The notes beneath the pieces are model-generated. The model worked only from the letters and a program-made list of their open reading frames with translations, was not told the origin of the DNA and made no database searches. The translations under genes and the position numbers were made by a program. From JAXLRU01 sp046330935 (GTDB lineage: Bacteria > Actinomycetota > Actinomycetes > Actinomycetales > Kineosporiaceae), in NCBI GenBank assembly GCA_046330935.1, contig JAXLRU010000006.1, forward strand, positions 383,891 to 447,890: a DNA stretch of 64,000 bases. The letters are read 5' to 3'. This document shows positions 40,659-48,683 of this stretch, piece after piece (the first letter of the stretch is position 1; each line of letters begins with the position of its first letter).

Positions 40659-42073
40659 CGGGGGCCCGCCTCCGGGTCGTGGGTTCGTGGGGTGGTCGTG
40701 GCGTCGGCGGATCCGGGTGGTCCCGGGTCGTCCGCCCGCCCGGGCACGCTCGGCGGTGGCTCGCTCAGCAGGTAGCCGCCGCTGCCCGCCTGCTTGGCCA
40801 GGTACATGAGCCGGTCGGCGGTGCGCAGCAACGACTCGGGGGTGTCACCGGGCGAGGGCAGGGCGACGCCGAGGCTCGCGGACAGGCGCACACGCTCCCC
40901 CGCGACGCTCACCTCGCCGGACAACCCGTGCAGGTGGCGCCGGGCCGCACTCTCGGCGCCCGCCACTCCCTCCACCTGGCGAAGCACGACGACGAACTCG
41001 TCCCCCGCCAGCCGCGCCACGAGGTCCTGGTCGCGCGCGGTGCGCGAGATCATCCGGGCGACGTCGATGAGGACGCGGTCGCCCGCGTCGTGCCCCCAGC
41101 GGTCGTTGACCTGCTTGAAGCCGTCGAGGTCGCAGAACAGCACGGCGAAGTCACGGTCGCGCAGCCGGCGGCTGTCCAGCAGGGTGGCGATCTCCTCGAC
41201 GAGCCGGCGCCGGTTGGCGAGGCCGGTCAGCGGGTCGTGCCCGGCCTGGTAGGCCAGCTGCTCCTCCCACGCCCGGCGGCTCGTGATGTCCTCGACCGTG
41301 GCGATGAACCCCGCGGCACGGCGCACGGTCGTCACCGGCGCGAGCCGCAACCGCACCCAGCGCTGGGTGTCACCGACCGGCGTCAGGCGCACGGTCCGCT
41401 CGCCCTGCTCGCCCGCCAGCACGGCCTGGACCAGTTCGTAGACGGAGGGCAGGTCCTCGCTGTGCACCATGTCCAGCCAGCCGGTGCCGAGCAGGCGGTC
41501 GGCGCTGCGCCCGGCGAGGGAGGTGAGGAACCGGTTGACGTAGCCGAGCCGCAGCCCGGCCCGGCTCATCATGATCCCGATCGGGGCGTAGTCGGCCAGT
41601 GCGGTGAACCGGTGCTCGGCCTCCGCCAGCGCCTCCTGCAACCGCACCCTGGGCTCGGGCAGCGGCGTCAGGACGGCGACCCAGAGGTTGCCGGGGCCGA
41701 TGGGCCGGGCGTGCACGGTGACGGTGACGCAACTGTCGTCGGGGGCCTGGACGACGGCGGTGGCGACCCCCGCCTCGCCGCCCGCCACGAGGTGGCGCAG
41801 GGCCACCCGCCAGTCGGGTCGGGGCTGGTCCTCGAGGGTGATGCCGGGGGTGGTCGGGGAGGTGGGGAACAGGGCCGGCCCCACGTGGGCGAGCTCCTGG
41901 TCCAGCACGTCGACCGGGTCCAGGACGAGGAGGTCGCACAGGCCCGGACCGACCCAGACGACCCGCGCCGACCCAGGCCCCGCGCGCACCGCCAGTGCGG
42001 GCGGCGCGTGCTGGGCGCAGGCACGCAGGATCGCAGCCTCGTCCAGTTCGTGCGGCGGCGCCGTGGCCGGCAT
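40655..42073 (-). CDS. PAS-GGDEF diguanylate cyclase
   Basis: 472 residues from ATG 42073 (GAAGGG upstream); GTG 42082 is possible. The N-terminal ~150 residues are a PAS/GAF-like sensor I cannot name. A PAS domain follows (~155-270: 'FTALADYAPIGIMMSRAGLR', 'GFIATVEDITSRRAWEEQL'). The GGDEF domain (~285-445) has 'DPLTGLANRRRL', 'FCDLDGFKQVNDRWGHDAGD' and an AGDEF active site, a variant often still active. RDQD five residues before it matches the RxxD inhibitory site. It should make c-di-GMP under sensor and product control. No membrane segment. Confidence 0.9.
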   Translation of the reverse strand: MPATAPPHELDEAAILRACAQHAPPALAVRAGPGSARVVWVGPGLCDLLVLDPVDVLDQELAHVGPALFPTSPTTPGITLEDQPRPDWRVALRHLVAGGEAGVATAVVQAPDDSCVTVTVHARPIGPGNLWVAVLTPLPEPRVRLQEALAEAEHRFTALADYAPIGIMMSRAGLRLGYVNRFLTSLAGRSADRLLGTGWLDMVHSEDLPSVYELVQAVLAGEQGERTVRLTPVGDTQRWVRLRLAPVTTVRRAAGFIATVEDITSRRAWEEQLAYQAGHDPLTGLANRRRLVEEIATLLDSRRLRDRDFAVLFCDLDGFKQVNDRWGHDAGDRVLIDVARMISRTARDQDLVARLAGDEFVVVLRQVEGVAGAESAARRHLHGLSGEVSVAGERVRLSASLGVALPSPGDTPESLLRTADRLMYLAKQAGSGGYLLSEPPPSVPGRADDPGPPGSADATTTPRTHDPEAGPR

Positions 42074-42187
42074 GCGCGTCACCCTTCACTCCCGGTCAAC
42101 CCCTCCCCCTATCGGACGCGGAGGTGATCGGCTGAAGCCGCGACGGCGGGTGCGCTCGGTGAACCGCGCCGGACGGGCGCTACGGCA

Positions 42188-43210
42188 TCACTGCCCGGCG
42201 ACGGTGTCGGCAGCGTAGGCGTCGCGCTTGCCCAACGCCCGCTCGGACCCCACGGTGGTGTCCTTGGCGGTCTGCCGCTCGGCCTCGGCGTTGACGGTCG
42301 CGCCCAGCAGCACCGCGATGCTGGACAGCCACATCCACAACAGGATGACGACGACGCCGGCCATCGGCCCGTAGGTCTTGTCGTAGCTGGAGAACTGCGC
42401 GACGTACAGCGAGAAGCCGAGGGTCGCGAGGATCCAGATCACCGTGGCCACCACGGCGCCGACGGACAGCCACTGCAGGCGGGGGGCGTCGCGGTCGGGG
42501 GCGACGCGGTAGACGACGGCCAGCGCGAGCGCGACGGCACCGAGCAGCAGGAGCCAGCGGGCCCCCTGCAGGCCCCATTCCGCGGGGGCGGGGAGGTCGC
42601 GCGAGCCCAGGACGGCGGGGAGCACCGCGATCAGGGCCACGCTGAGGCAGAAGAACAGGATCGCGCCCACGGTCAGCGCAAGCGCGAGGGCCTTCTTGCG
42701 GACGAAGCCGCGGTCGTCGTCCTCGCCGTAGGCGTCGTTCACGGCTGTCATCAGGGCGCTGACGCCGCCGCTGGCGCTCCACAGGGCCACCAGCAGCGAG
42801 ACGACGAGACCGATGCCGAGCCCGCCCGAGGACGTGGACGACAGCGCGGTGAGCCGCTCGGTGACCAGGCCCTTGGCCTGGTCGGGCAGGGCGCTGGACA
42901 GGGAGTCCACCTGCTGCTGCACCTGGGCGGGGTCGCTGATCAGCCCGTAGAGCAGGACGACGGCGATGAGGGTGGGGACCAGCGCCATGAAGCCGTAGTA
43001 GGCGACGCCGGCGGCGATGAGCGTCCCCTGCTCGTCACTGAACCGGCGCAGGGCGCGGCGGACGATCTGCCACCAGCCGCGGGGCGGGACCTCGGTGGGG
43101 TCGTCGGCCTGACCGCCGCCGCCCGGCGGGCGGGGCGAGCGTTCCTCGACGGAGAGTCGGTCGACGCCGACCTGGGAGTCGGCCTGTCCGGCCGGGCGCT
43201 GGGAGGACAT
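42188..43210 (-). CDS. YihY/BrkB-family inner membrane protein
   Basis: 340 residues from ATG 43210. About 60 hydrophilic residues precede 'RGWWQIVRRALRRFSDEQGT', the usual entry to this family. Six hydrophobic segments follow, including 'LIAAGVAYYGFMALVPTLIA', 'GGLGIGLVVSLLVALWSASG' and 'GPMAGVVVILLWMWLSSIAV'. The conserved 'NDAYGEDDDRGFVRKKALAL' loop is present. YihY/BrkB proteins are sometimes called virulence factor BrkB or ribonuclease BN by old misannotation; their true transport or lipid role is unclear. A single-gene unit. Confidence 0.9.
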   Translation of the reverse strand: MSSQRPAGQADSQVGVDRLSVEERSPRPPGGGGQADDPTEVPPRGWWQIVRRALRRFSDEQGTLIAAGVAYYGFMALVPTLIAVVLLYGLISDPAQVQQQVDSLSSALPDQAKGLVTERLTALSSTSSGGLGIGLVVSLLVALWSASGGVSALMTAVNDAYGEDDDRGFVRKKALALALTVGAILFFCLSVALIAVLPAVLGSRDLPAPAEWGLQGARWLLLLGAVALALAVVYRVAPDRDAPRLQWLSVGAVVATVIWILATLGFSLYVAQFSSYDKTYGPMAGVVVILLWMWLSSIAVLLGATVNAEAERQTAKDTTVGSERALGKRDAYAADTVAGQ

Positions 43211-43403
43211 GCCCTTCCCGTACCCGGCCGGACCGCCGCCATCCGTGTCTGCGCCACCCGAGCGTCCCGGTGGCGTCGCAGCACTCGTCCGGCTCCGCTC
43301 CGACACGCTGCGCGTCTTGGCAGCAGCGCTGCGGATATGGCAATGTCTGCCTCGCACCGGTCAGCTTTCGAGCGCCGGTGCACCATTCTTTTGCCCCCCG
43401 CCC

Positions 43404-43898
43404 TCAGGCGGCCTCGCCGAGGTAGGCCTCCCACGTGGGGTCGCGGACGTCGGCACCGCGTACCGCCCAGGCCGCGCCGCGGGGCGCCACGGGCCGTACC
43501 CGCAGCACCCACCCCATCTCCTCGGGGGTCCGGTCGCCCTTGACGTTGTTGCAGCGCATGCAGCACGCCACCAGGTTCTCCCAGCTGTCCCGGCCGCCGC
43601 GGCTGCGGGGCAGGACGTGGTCGACGGTGCTGGCGTGCCCGGCGCAGTACGCGCACCGGTGGGCGTCGCGCCGCAGGACGCCCCGGCGACTGACGGGCAC
43701 CGCCCGGCCCGTGGGCACGCGGACGTAGCGGCCCAGCAGGATGACGGAGGGTCGGGGCAGGGTCAGGGAGCCGCCGATGACGGGCGCGCCCGTGTCGGCG
43801 ACGACAGTGGCCTTCCCTGCGAGGACGAGGACCAGCGCGCGGCGGAAGGAGACCACCGCGAGCGGTTCGTACCCGGCGTTGAGGACGAGTGTGCGCAC
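43404..43898 (-). CDS. HNH endonuclease
   Basis: 164 residues from GTG 43898, with GAGGAG 8 bp upstream. The opening 'RTLVLNAGYEPLAVVSFRRA' is typical of a widespread actinobacterial HNH family. The nuclease motif lies at ~80-125: 'RCAYCAGHASTVDHVLPRSR' and 'SWENLVACCMRCNNVKGDRT', with the two CxxC zinc pairs, catalytic His in 'DHV' and Asn in 'ENLV'. Its biological substrate is unknown; nothing around it suggests a restriction or phage system. A perfect 14-bp hairpin (43986-44017) lies ~90 bp upstream. Confidence 0.88.
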   Translation of the reverse strand: MRTLVLNAGYEPLAVVSFRRALVLVLAGKATVVADTGAPVIGGSLTLPRPSVILLGRYVRVPTGRAVPVSRRGVLRRDAHRCAYCAGHASTVDHVLPRSRGGRDSWENLVACCMRCNNVKGDRTPEEMGWVLRVRPVAPRGAAWAVRGADVRDPTWEAYLGEAA

Positions 43899-43985
43899 TG
43901 CGAACTCCTCTCGGTCGCGGCCGACACCTGGCTGGTGTCGCCGCACGTGCCGACCCACCCGATCCGCGGAGGGCCAGGAACGGCA

Positions 43986-44017
43986 GAAGGCGTCGTCCCC
44001 GACGGGACGACGCCTTC
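43986..44017. other. Perfect 14-bp-stem hairpin in the gap before the HNH gene
   Basis: GAAGGCGTCGTCCC and its exact complement flank CGAC. The gap 43899-44262 otherwise shows no gene. No T run follows on either strand. It could be a terminator of a transcript not recognised here or a structured leader of the HNH mRNA. Confidence 0.5.
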
Positions 44018-44262
44018 CGACGCACACGCGGCAGCGACCGCTGGGACCGCTCGCACTGCTGAGCGCTCCCGCGACGCTGCGTACCGCGTCGTGCACTGTG
44101 ACCCCCTCTGCGGTGCTCCCACCCCCCGGATGTGGCGGGTGGAGGGAGCGGGCCGCATCGCTGCCATGCCGTCCTGACCGCAAGAGTAGGCACGACGGGC
44201 CGCGCAGGCACGACCTTTCTCGCCCGCAACCTTGCGGACGGGGCGCGGGCGCGCCCAAAACG

Positions 44263-44300
44263 ACGGCCCCCCTGCTCCGCGGGGGAGGCAGGGGGGCCGT
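44263..44300 (-). terminator. Terminator after the NlpC/P60 gene
   Basis: ACGGCCCCCCTG and its complement form the outer stem, with a second CTCCCCCGCGGAG hairpin inside. On the minus strand it lies 18 bp after the stop at 44318 and is followed by CGTTTTGGG. Confidence 0.7.
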
Positions 44301-44317
44301 CGGGAGGCTCATCTCAC

Positions 44318-45157
44318 TCAGCCGAGCACTCGGCCGAAGACCACGCGACTGGAGTAGACGGCTCGCAAGGAGATCCGCTTACCGGTGCGTGGGGAGTCGT
44401 ACATCATGCCGTCGCCGGCGTAGATGCCGACGTGCGTGGCGCGACCGCCGTTGACGAAGAACACGAGGTCCCCGGCGACGGCCTCGGAGCGGGAGATCCG
44501 ACGCGAGGCGTCCATGATCCCGTCGGCCGTGCGCGGGAGCGAGACCCCGAGCTGGTTGTAGACGTAGTCGACGTACCCGGAGCAGTCGAACCCGCGGGGG
44601 TCGTCGCCACCGTGGCGGTAGGCGATACCGACGTAACGAGCGGCGATGCCCAGGACGGCCGAGCCGCGGACGGAGCCGGTCGCGGTGCGGGTGACCTTGC
44701 GCTTGGTGACGACGCGGTCGGCATCGTCGTCCGCCTGACGGGTGGGAGCGACGCGCTGGGTAGCGCGGGCGGCCCGCTCGACGTGGCGGGTGGTCTCGAC
44801 CTTGCGGGAGACCTTGGCGGCCGCCTTGGTGACGGCGACCCCGCCCTCGTCACCGAAGTCCACCACCGCACCGGCAGGGGCCGTCACCGCGGCGCCGCTG
44901 CGCAGCGAGAGCGGGACGGAGGAGCTGTCGACGCCCACGGAGGGCAGCGTCGCGGTCTCGACCACGGGGGCAGGAGCCGCACCCGCGGGGGACGCCATGG
45001 TGGCGACCAGACCCGAGGACATCGCGATGACGACACCGCCACGGCCCAGGGACGTGACGTGCTCGGCCACGGACGTCCCGAGAGAGGACGCCCAGGCGGA
45101 TACCGGAGTGGAAGCTCGATGGGCAGCGCGGTGGCGCCCGGTGTCGCGTTCAGTCAC
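44318..45157 (-). CDS. NlpC/P60 peptidoglycan hydrolase
   Basis: 279 residues from GTG 45157 (GGAGAGG upstream). A long n-region precedes the hydrophobic segment 'GGVVIAMSSGLVATMASPAG' (to ~60), an export signal. Residues ~160-275 are the NlpC/P60 domain: Cys in 'GFDCSGYVDYVYNQLG', His in 'GRATHVGIYAGDGMMYD' and the third polar residue in 'DSPRTGKRISLR'. It should cut stem-peptide bonds in the wall. The 5' leader carries a c-di-AMP riboswitch (45172-45363), so expression is expected to be coupled to wall/osmotic signalling, as for many actinobacterial wall hydrolases. Confidence 0.92.
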   Translation of the reverse strand: MTERDTGRHRAAHRASTPVSAWASSLGTSVAEHVTSLGRGGVVIAMSSGLVATMASPAGAAPAPVVETATLPSVGVDSSSVPLSLRSGAAVTAPAGAVVDFGDEGGVAVTKAAAKVSRKVETTRHVERAARATQRVAPTRQADDDADRVVTKRKVTRTATGSVRGSAVLGIAARYVGIAYRHGGDDPRGFDCSGYVDYVYNQLGVSLPRTADGIMDASRRISRSEAVAGDLVFFVNGGRATHVGIYAGDGMMYDSPRTGKRISLRAVYSSRVVFGRVLG

Positions 45158-45171
45158 GGTTCTGCCTCTCC

Positions 45172-45363
45172 GACGCCTACGAGGTGAGCTGTCGGGTTCG
45201 GATGGAGAGCATCCGGCCGACGCCTCCGACCTTCTGGGCCGGGGACGACGACTTCACCCCAAGGTTCTGCGCGAGAGGGGTGACGCGCAGAACCGCGTTG
45301 GTTCCCCCGCCTCTGCCATGCGGTGTCCGTGCTTCCCCGTGGGCGGTGGCAGAGCTCGGCGTC
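45172..45363 (-). promoter_or_regulatory. ydaO-yuaA (c-di-AMP) riboswitch
   Basis: On the minus strand GACGCC at the 5' side pairs with GGCGTC at the 3' side, 15 bp before the NlpC/P60 start. Between them are the conserved ydaO features: 'CGAGCTCTGCC', 'GGCAGAGGCGGGGGAACCAA', 'TTGGGGTGAAGTCG' and 'CCGAACCCGACAGCTCACC'. This class binds c-di-AMP and usually turns off wall hydrolase and potassium/osmolyte genes; the gene context agrees. Confidence 0.9.
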
Positions 45364-45649
45364 CACCCTGGGGGCTTCCTGGAGGGGGAGGAAGCGATGC
45401 GAACGTACCTGACCCTCCGCCCCGGTGTCACATCTCTGTGACCTTTCCCCGCCAAGAACTTCGTCACGTGAGCTTTCGAGCACCCAACGTGATCACGACA
45501 GGTACGCAGCGCGAATCTCGAGTGCACACCGCGACCGGACGTCCCCCGATCGGCGGAGCGAACACGCGTTCGCTACCCGTCCGGAGCCGACACGCCGGGC
45601 CCGTGGGGCCCCTGCCGACGGGGGCCGGCGGGGGTGGGCGGAGCAGTCC

Positions 45650-46354
45650 TCAGCCGAGCGCGACGAAGACGTGGGAGGCGGACAGGAGGTCGAGCACGAG
45701 CTGCGGCCGGGAGGGGTCGGCGAGGCTGCTGAGCACGAGGTTGTCCCCCTGGCGCTCCACGCTCACCTCGGCCCCGGGCACGACCCCGGCCGCCGAGAAC
45801 TCCGCCAGCAGCGCCGGATCGGTCTGCAGCGGCTCGCCGAGGCGGCGCACCACCAGCCGCCCCCGGCCGGTCTCGACCGGCACGTCGGGCAGGCTCAGCA
45901 CGCCGTCGCGGAACTGCTCGGGACCGACCGTCGGGCCGCCCAGCTCCTCCAGCCCCGGGATCGGGTTGCCGTAGGGCGAGTGCACGGGGTCGGGCAGCAG
46001 GGCCATCAGCTTGCGCTCGACCGTCTCCGAGATCACGTGCTCCCAGCGGCAGGCCTCGTCGTGGACGAGCTCCCACTCCAGGCCGATGACGTCGGTGAGG
46101 AGCCGCTCGGCCAGGCGGTGCTTGCGCATCACCCGCATCGCACGCAGGCGGCCGGTCTCGGTCAGCTCCAGGTGACGGTCGCCGGAGACGTGCACGAGCC
46201 CGTCGCGTTCCATGCGCGCGACCGTCTGGGAGACGGTGGGGCCGGAGTGTCCCAGCCGCTCCGCGATCCGGGCCCGCAGCGGGACGATCCCCTCCTCCAC
46301 CAGCTCGTAGACCGTGCGCAGGTACATCTCGGTGGTGTCGATGAGGTCGCTCAC
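45650..46354 (-). CDS. DtxR/IdeR/MntR-family metal-dependent repressor
   Basis: 234 residues from GTG 46354. The N-terminal winged helix ('DTTEMYLRTVYELVEEGIVP', 'RLGHSGPTVSQTVARMERDG') and dimer/metal domain ('HRLAERLLTDVIGLEWELVH', 'EACRWEHVISETVERKL') match DtxR proteins: His, Cys and Glu metal ligands lie in 'DEACRWEHVI'. The C-terminal ~75 residues form the SH3-like FeoA domain. It should sense Fe2+ or Mn2+ and repress uptake genes. It is divergent from the photolyase gene with a 53-bp gap, so binding there could affect both. Confidence 0.92.
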   Translation of the reverse strand: MSDLIDTTEMYLRTVYELVEEGIVPLRARIAERLGHSGPTVSQTVARMERDGLVHVSGDRHLELTETGRLRAMRVMRKHRLAERLLTDVIGLEWELVHDEACRWEHVISETVERKLMALLPDPVHSPYGNPIPGLEELGGPTVGPEQFRDGVLSLPDVPVETGRGRLVVRRLGEPLQTDPALLAEFSAAGVVPGAEVSVERQGDNLVLSSLADPSRPQLVLDLLSASHVFVALG

Positions 46355-46407
46355 GCCCAGATTGTCGGCGCGCGGACGTCCTGAGGTCCAACTAATGTCC
46401 CCGGTTG

Positions 46408-47949
46408 ATGTCCGCGTCGCGTCGTCAGCACCCAGACGATCCCCCTTCCGAGGCCTCCGAGCAGGACCAAGGGCCGGGGGATGCAACGGTGTCGGCCCAG
46501 CGCAGCGCCCCAGCCGAGGCCGTCGCGGTGGTCTGGTTCCGGCGCGATCTGCGGCTGCGCGACCACCCCGCGCTGGCCCGCGCCGTGGCGGCGGCCTCCG
46601 CCTCGGCGCAGGGCGGTCACGTCGTGACGGCGTTCGTCGTCGACCCGGCCCTGTGGGAGCCCGCCGGCCCGGCCCGGCGCGCCTGGCTCGTCGACTCGCT
46701 GACCGCCCTCGACGCCGACCTGCGCGCGGCCGGGGGACGCCTCGTCGTCCGCCACGGCGACCCGCGCGAGGTCCTCCCGCGGCTGTGCGCCGACGCGGCG
46801 CGCGCGGCGGGGACGGTCCCGGACGCCGTCGGCGTCCACGTCAGCGCGGACGCCGGCCCCTACGGCCGCGAGCGCGACGCCGACGTCCGCACGGCGCTGG
46901 CCGAGCGGGGCATTCGGTTCACGGCGACGGGCACCCCCTACGCCGTGGGCCCCGGGACGCTGCTCAGCGGCGCAGGGACGCCGTTCCAGGTGTTCAGCGC
47001 GTTCCGCCGGGCCTGGACCGCGCACGGCTGGCCCGGCCCGGCCCACCTGCACCTGCCCGACGGCGCCTCCGCCCGGTTCCTCGACCTGCCCGACGACGGC
47101 GGCGGCATCCCCACCCGGCCGCGCCGCGACGTCCCCGATCTGCCGCCCGCGGGCGAGGACGCCGCACGCCAGGCGTGGCACCGCTTCGTCGACCACGGCC
47201 TGCACGGGTACGCGCAGGGCCGCGACCGGCCCGATCTCAGCGGCACCTCGCAGCTGTCCGCCCACCTCAAGTACGGCGAGATCCACCCCCGCACCCTCCT
47301 CGCGGGGCTGGCCCGCGCCGGTGCCCCCGCGGACGACGTCGACTCCTACCGCAGCGAGCTGTGCTGGCGGGAGTTCTACGCCGACGTGCTGTGGCACCGC
47401 CCCGCCAGCGCCCGCGAGTACCTGCGGGGCGAGTACGCGCGGATGCGCTACGACTCCCCCGGCGAGCGGCTGGCGGCCTGGCAGCAGGGACGCACGGGCT
47501 ACCCCTTCGTGGACGCCGGGATGCGCCAGATGCTCGCCGAGGGCTGGATGCACAACCGGGTGCGTATGGTCGTGGCGAGCTTCCTCGTCAAGGACCTGCA
47601 CCTGGAGTGGCAGCACGGGGCGCGGTGGTTCATGGGCCACCTGCGCGACGGCGACCTCGCGAGCAACTCCCACGGCTGGCAGTGGGTGGCCGGCAGCGGC
47701 ACCGACGCCGCGCCCTACTTCCGCGTCTTCAACCCCGTCTCGCAGGGGCAGAAGTTCGACCCCGACGGGGCGTACGTGCGCCGCTACGTCCCCGAGCTGC
47801 GCCACCTCGCGGGGCGCGTCGCCCACGAGCCGTGGTCGGCCCCCGACGGGTACCGGCACGGGTACCCCCAGCGCATCGTGGACCACGCGGCCGAGCGCGC
47901 CGAGGCCCTCGCCCGCTTGGCCGCGAACAAGTCCCCGCACGGGGCCTGA
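46408..47949 (+). CDS. phr: Deoxyribodipyrimidine photolyase
   Basis: 513 residues from ATG 46408. Residues ~40-170 are the antenna-binding domain ('AVVWFRRDLRLRDHPALARA'). The FAD domain has 'GTSQLSAHLKYGEIHPRTLL', 'ELCWREFYADVLWHRP', 'DAGMRQMLAEGWMHNRVRMV', 'DGDLASNSHGWQWVAGSGTD' and 'APYFRVFNPVSQGQKFDPDG', the hallmarks of class I CPD photolyases. It repairs UV-made cyclobutane dimers with blue light. The ~35 N-terminal residues before the domain are Gln/Asp/Pro-rich and variable in the family. Confidence 0.94.
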   Translation: MSASRRQHPDDPPSEASEQDQGPGDATVSAQRSAPAEAVAVVWFRRDLRLRDHPALARAVAAASASAQGGHVVTAFVVDPALWEPAGPARRAWLVDSLTALDADLRAAGGRLVVRHGDPREVLPRLCADAARAAGTVPDAVGVHVSADAGPYGRERDADVRTALAERGIRFTATGTPYAVGPGTLLSGAGTPFQVFSAFRRAWTAHGWPGPAHLHLPDGASARFLDLPDDGGGIPTRPRRDVPDLPPAGEDAARQAWHRFVDHGLHGYAQGRDRPDLSGTSQLSAHLKYGEIHPRTLLAGLARAGAPADDVDSYRSELCWREFYADVLWHRPASAREYLRGEYARMRYDSPGERLAAWQQGRTGYPFVDAGMRQMLAEGWMHNRVRMVVASFLVKDLHLEWQHGARWFMGHLRDGDLASNSHGWQWVAGSGTDAAPYFRVFNPVSQGQKFDPDGAYVRRYVPELRHLAGRVAHEPWSAPDGYRHGYPQRIVDHAAERAEALARLAANKSPHGA

Positions 47950-48002
47950 GCTGCGGCTGATCCACTCCGGCCGCCCACCGAATTACCTGTTGCCCCGCGG
48001 CG

Positions 48003-48256
48003 CGAGCCGACGTACGGTCGGGCTACACGGGAAAGGAGGTGGTCCGAACAGTGAGTTCTCATCGGACGCGTGAGGTGGCTGCAAGCTAGCCGTCGCCCTT
48101 CGGACGGACTGTCCTGACCCGTGTGGTCGGGAAGGCCGACCGGCCCGATGGCCGGCCAGTCCTGCGCAGTCGCCGGAGCCCGTGGGGCCGTGCATCGTCC
48201 GGCACGGCCGTGCCCCCGCCACGAGGGGGCCGAACCCACGGGCTCTTCTTCTTTTT
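48003..48256 (+). ncRNA. Candidate structured RNA with mini-ORF and strong terminator
   Basis: The stretch after phr is non-coding except for a 12-codon ORF (48051-48089). It contains: GGAAAGGAGGTGGTCC (48030-48045), almost the full complement of the 16S rRNA 3' end; a hairpin GTCCGA/TCGGAC (48042-48067) that encloses the GTG; a CCGTC/GACGG hairpin; and at 48175-48256 an outer stem GAGCCCGTGGG/CCCACGGGCTC enclosing two hairpins, followed by TTCTTCTTTTTG. The end looks like a rho-independent terminator on the plus strand. I cannot name a known RNA family. Confidence 0.55.
48051..48089 (+). CDS. 12-residue mini-ORF behind a near-perfect Shine-Dalgarno
   Basis: GTG at 48051 starts VSSHRTREVAAS and stops at TAG 48087-48089. 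The upstream AAAGGAGGTGGTCC is a far stronger ribosome site than any other in the window, five to eight bases from the GTG. The start codon can pair within GTGAGTTCTCAT. It may be a leader or regulatory peptide, or simply a ribosome-binding element of the RNA. I recall similar mini-ORFs in other actinobacterial genomes but cannot confirm it. Confidence 0.45.
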   Translation: MSSHRTREVAAS

Positions 48257-48297
48257 GTCTCGTTCTCCCGGCGTCGCGGCCTTCCGCGTCCTGCGGG

Positions 48298-48591
48298 TCA
48301 GCCGATCAGCCAGGCCTTCAGCTTGCCCCATCGTCCCTGGGCGGCCGCTACCTTGGCCCTGCGCGCGATCGCGGCCTCGGCGTCGTCCGCCACGGCCTGC
48401 GCCCACTGGCGCGCCCCGGTGCCCGCGACGACGGCGTCGGCCGTGCTCCCGCCCGAGGCGAGGGACCCGCCCGCCGCGGCGAGCGCCACGTGCTGCTCCC
48501 AGCAGGCCGGGCACAGCACCCGGCCGGTCGCCGTCCGGAACGTCCGCACCCCCGACAGCCCGCGGCCGCACCCCGCACACCCCTGCGCCAT
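48298..48591 (-). CDS. Small protein with N-terminal zinc ribbon
   Basis: 97 residues from ATG 48591 with GGGAGGGGGA upstream. The N-terminus carries two Cys pairs, 'GCAGCGRGL' and 'LCPACWEQH', which should bind one zinc; the rest is Ala-rich and helical, ending 'AAQGRWGKLKAWLIG'. There is no signal peptide. It is convergent with the structured RNA and divergent from the helical-repeat gene at 48684 (92-bp gap). The family is unknown to me. Confidence 0.7.
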   Translation of the reverse strand: MAQGCAGCGRGLSGVRTFRTATGRVLCPACWEQHVALAAAGGSLASGGSTADAVVAGTGARQWAQAVADDAEAAIARRAKVAAAQGRWGKLKAWLIG

Positions 48592-48683
48592 CGCGTCCCC
48601 CTCCCGTCTGCCGTGCTCGAAGTGTGCCACGGCGGCTGCACGCTGCGGCATGATGCGGGGCGACGACCGACGGTGGAGGGACG

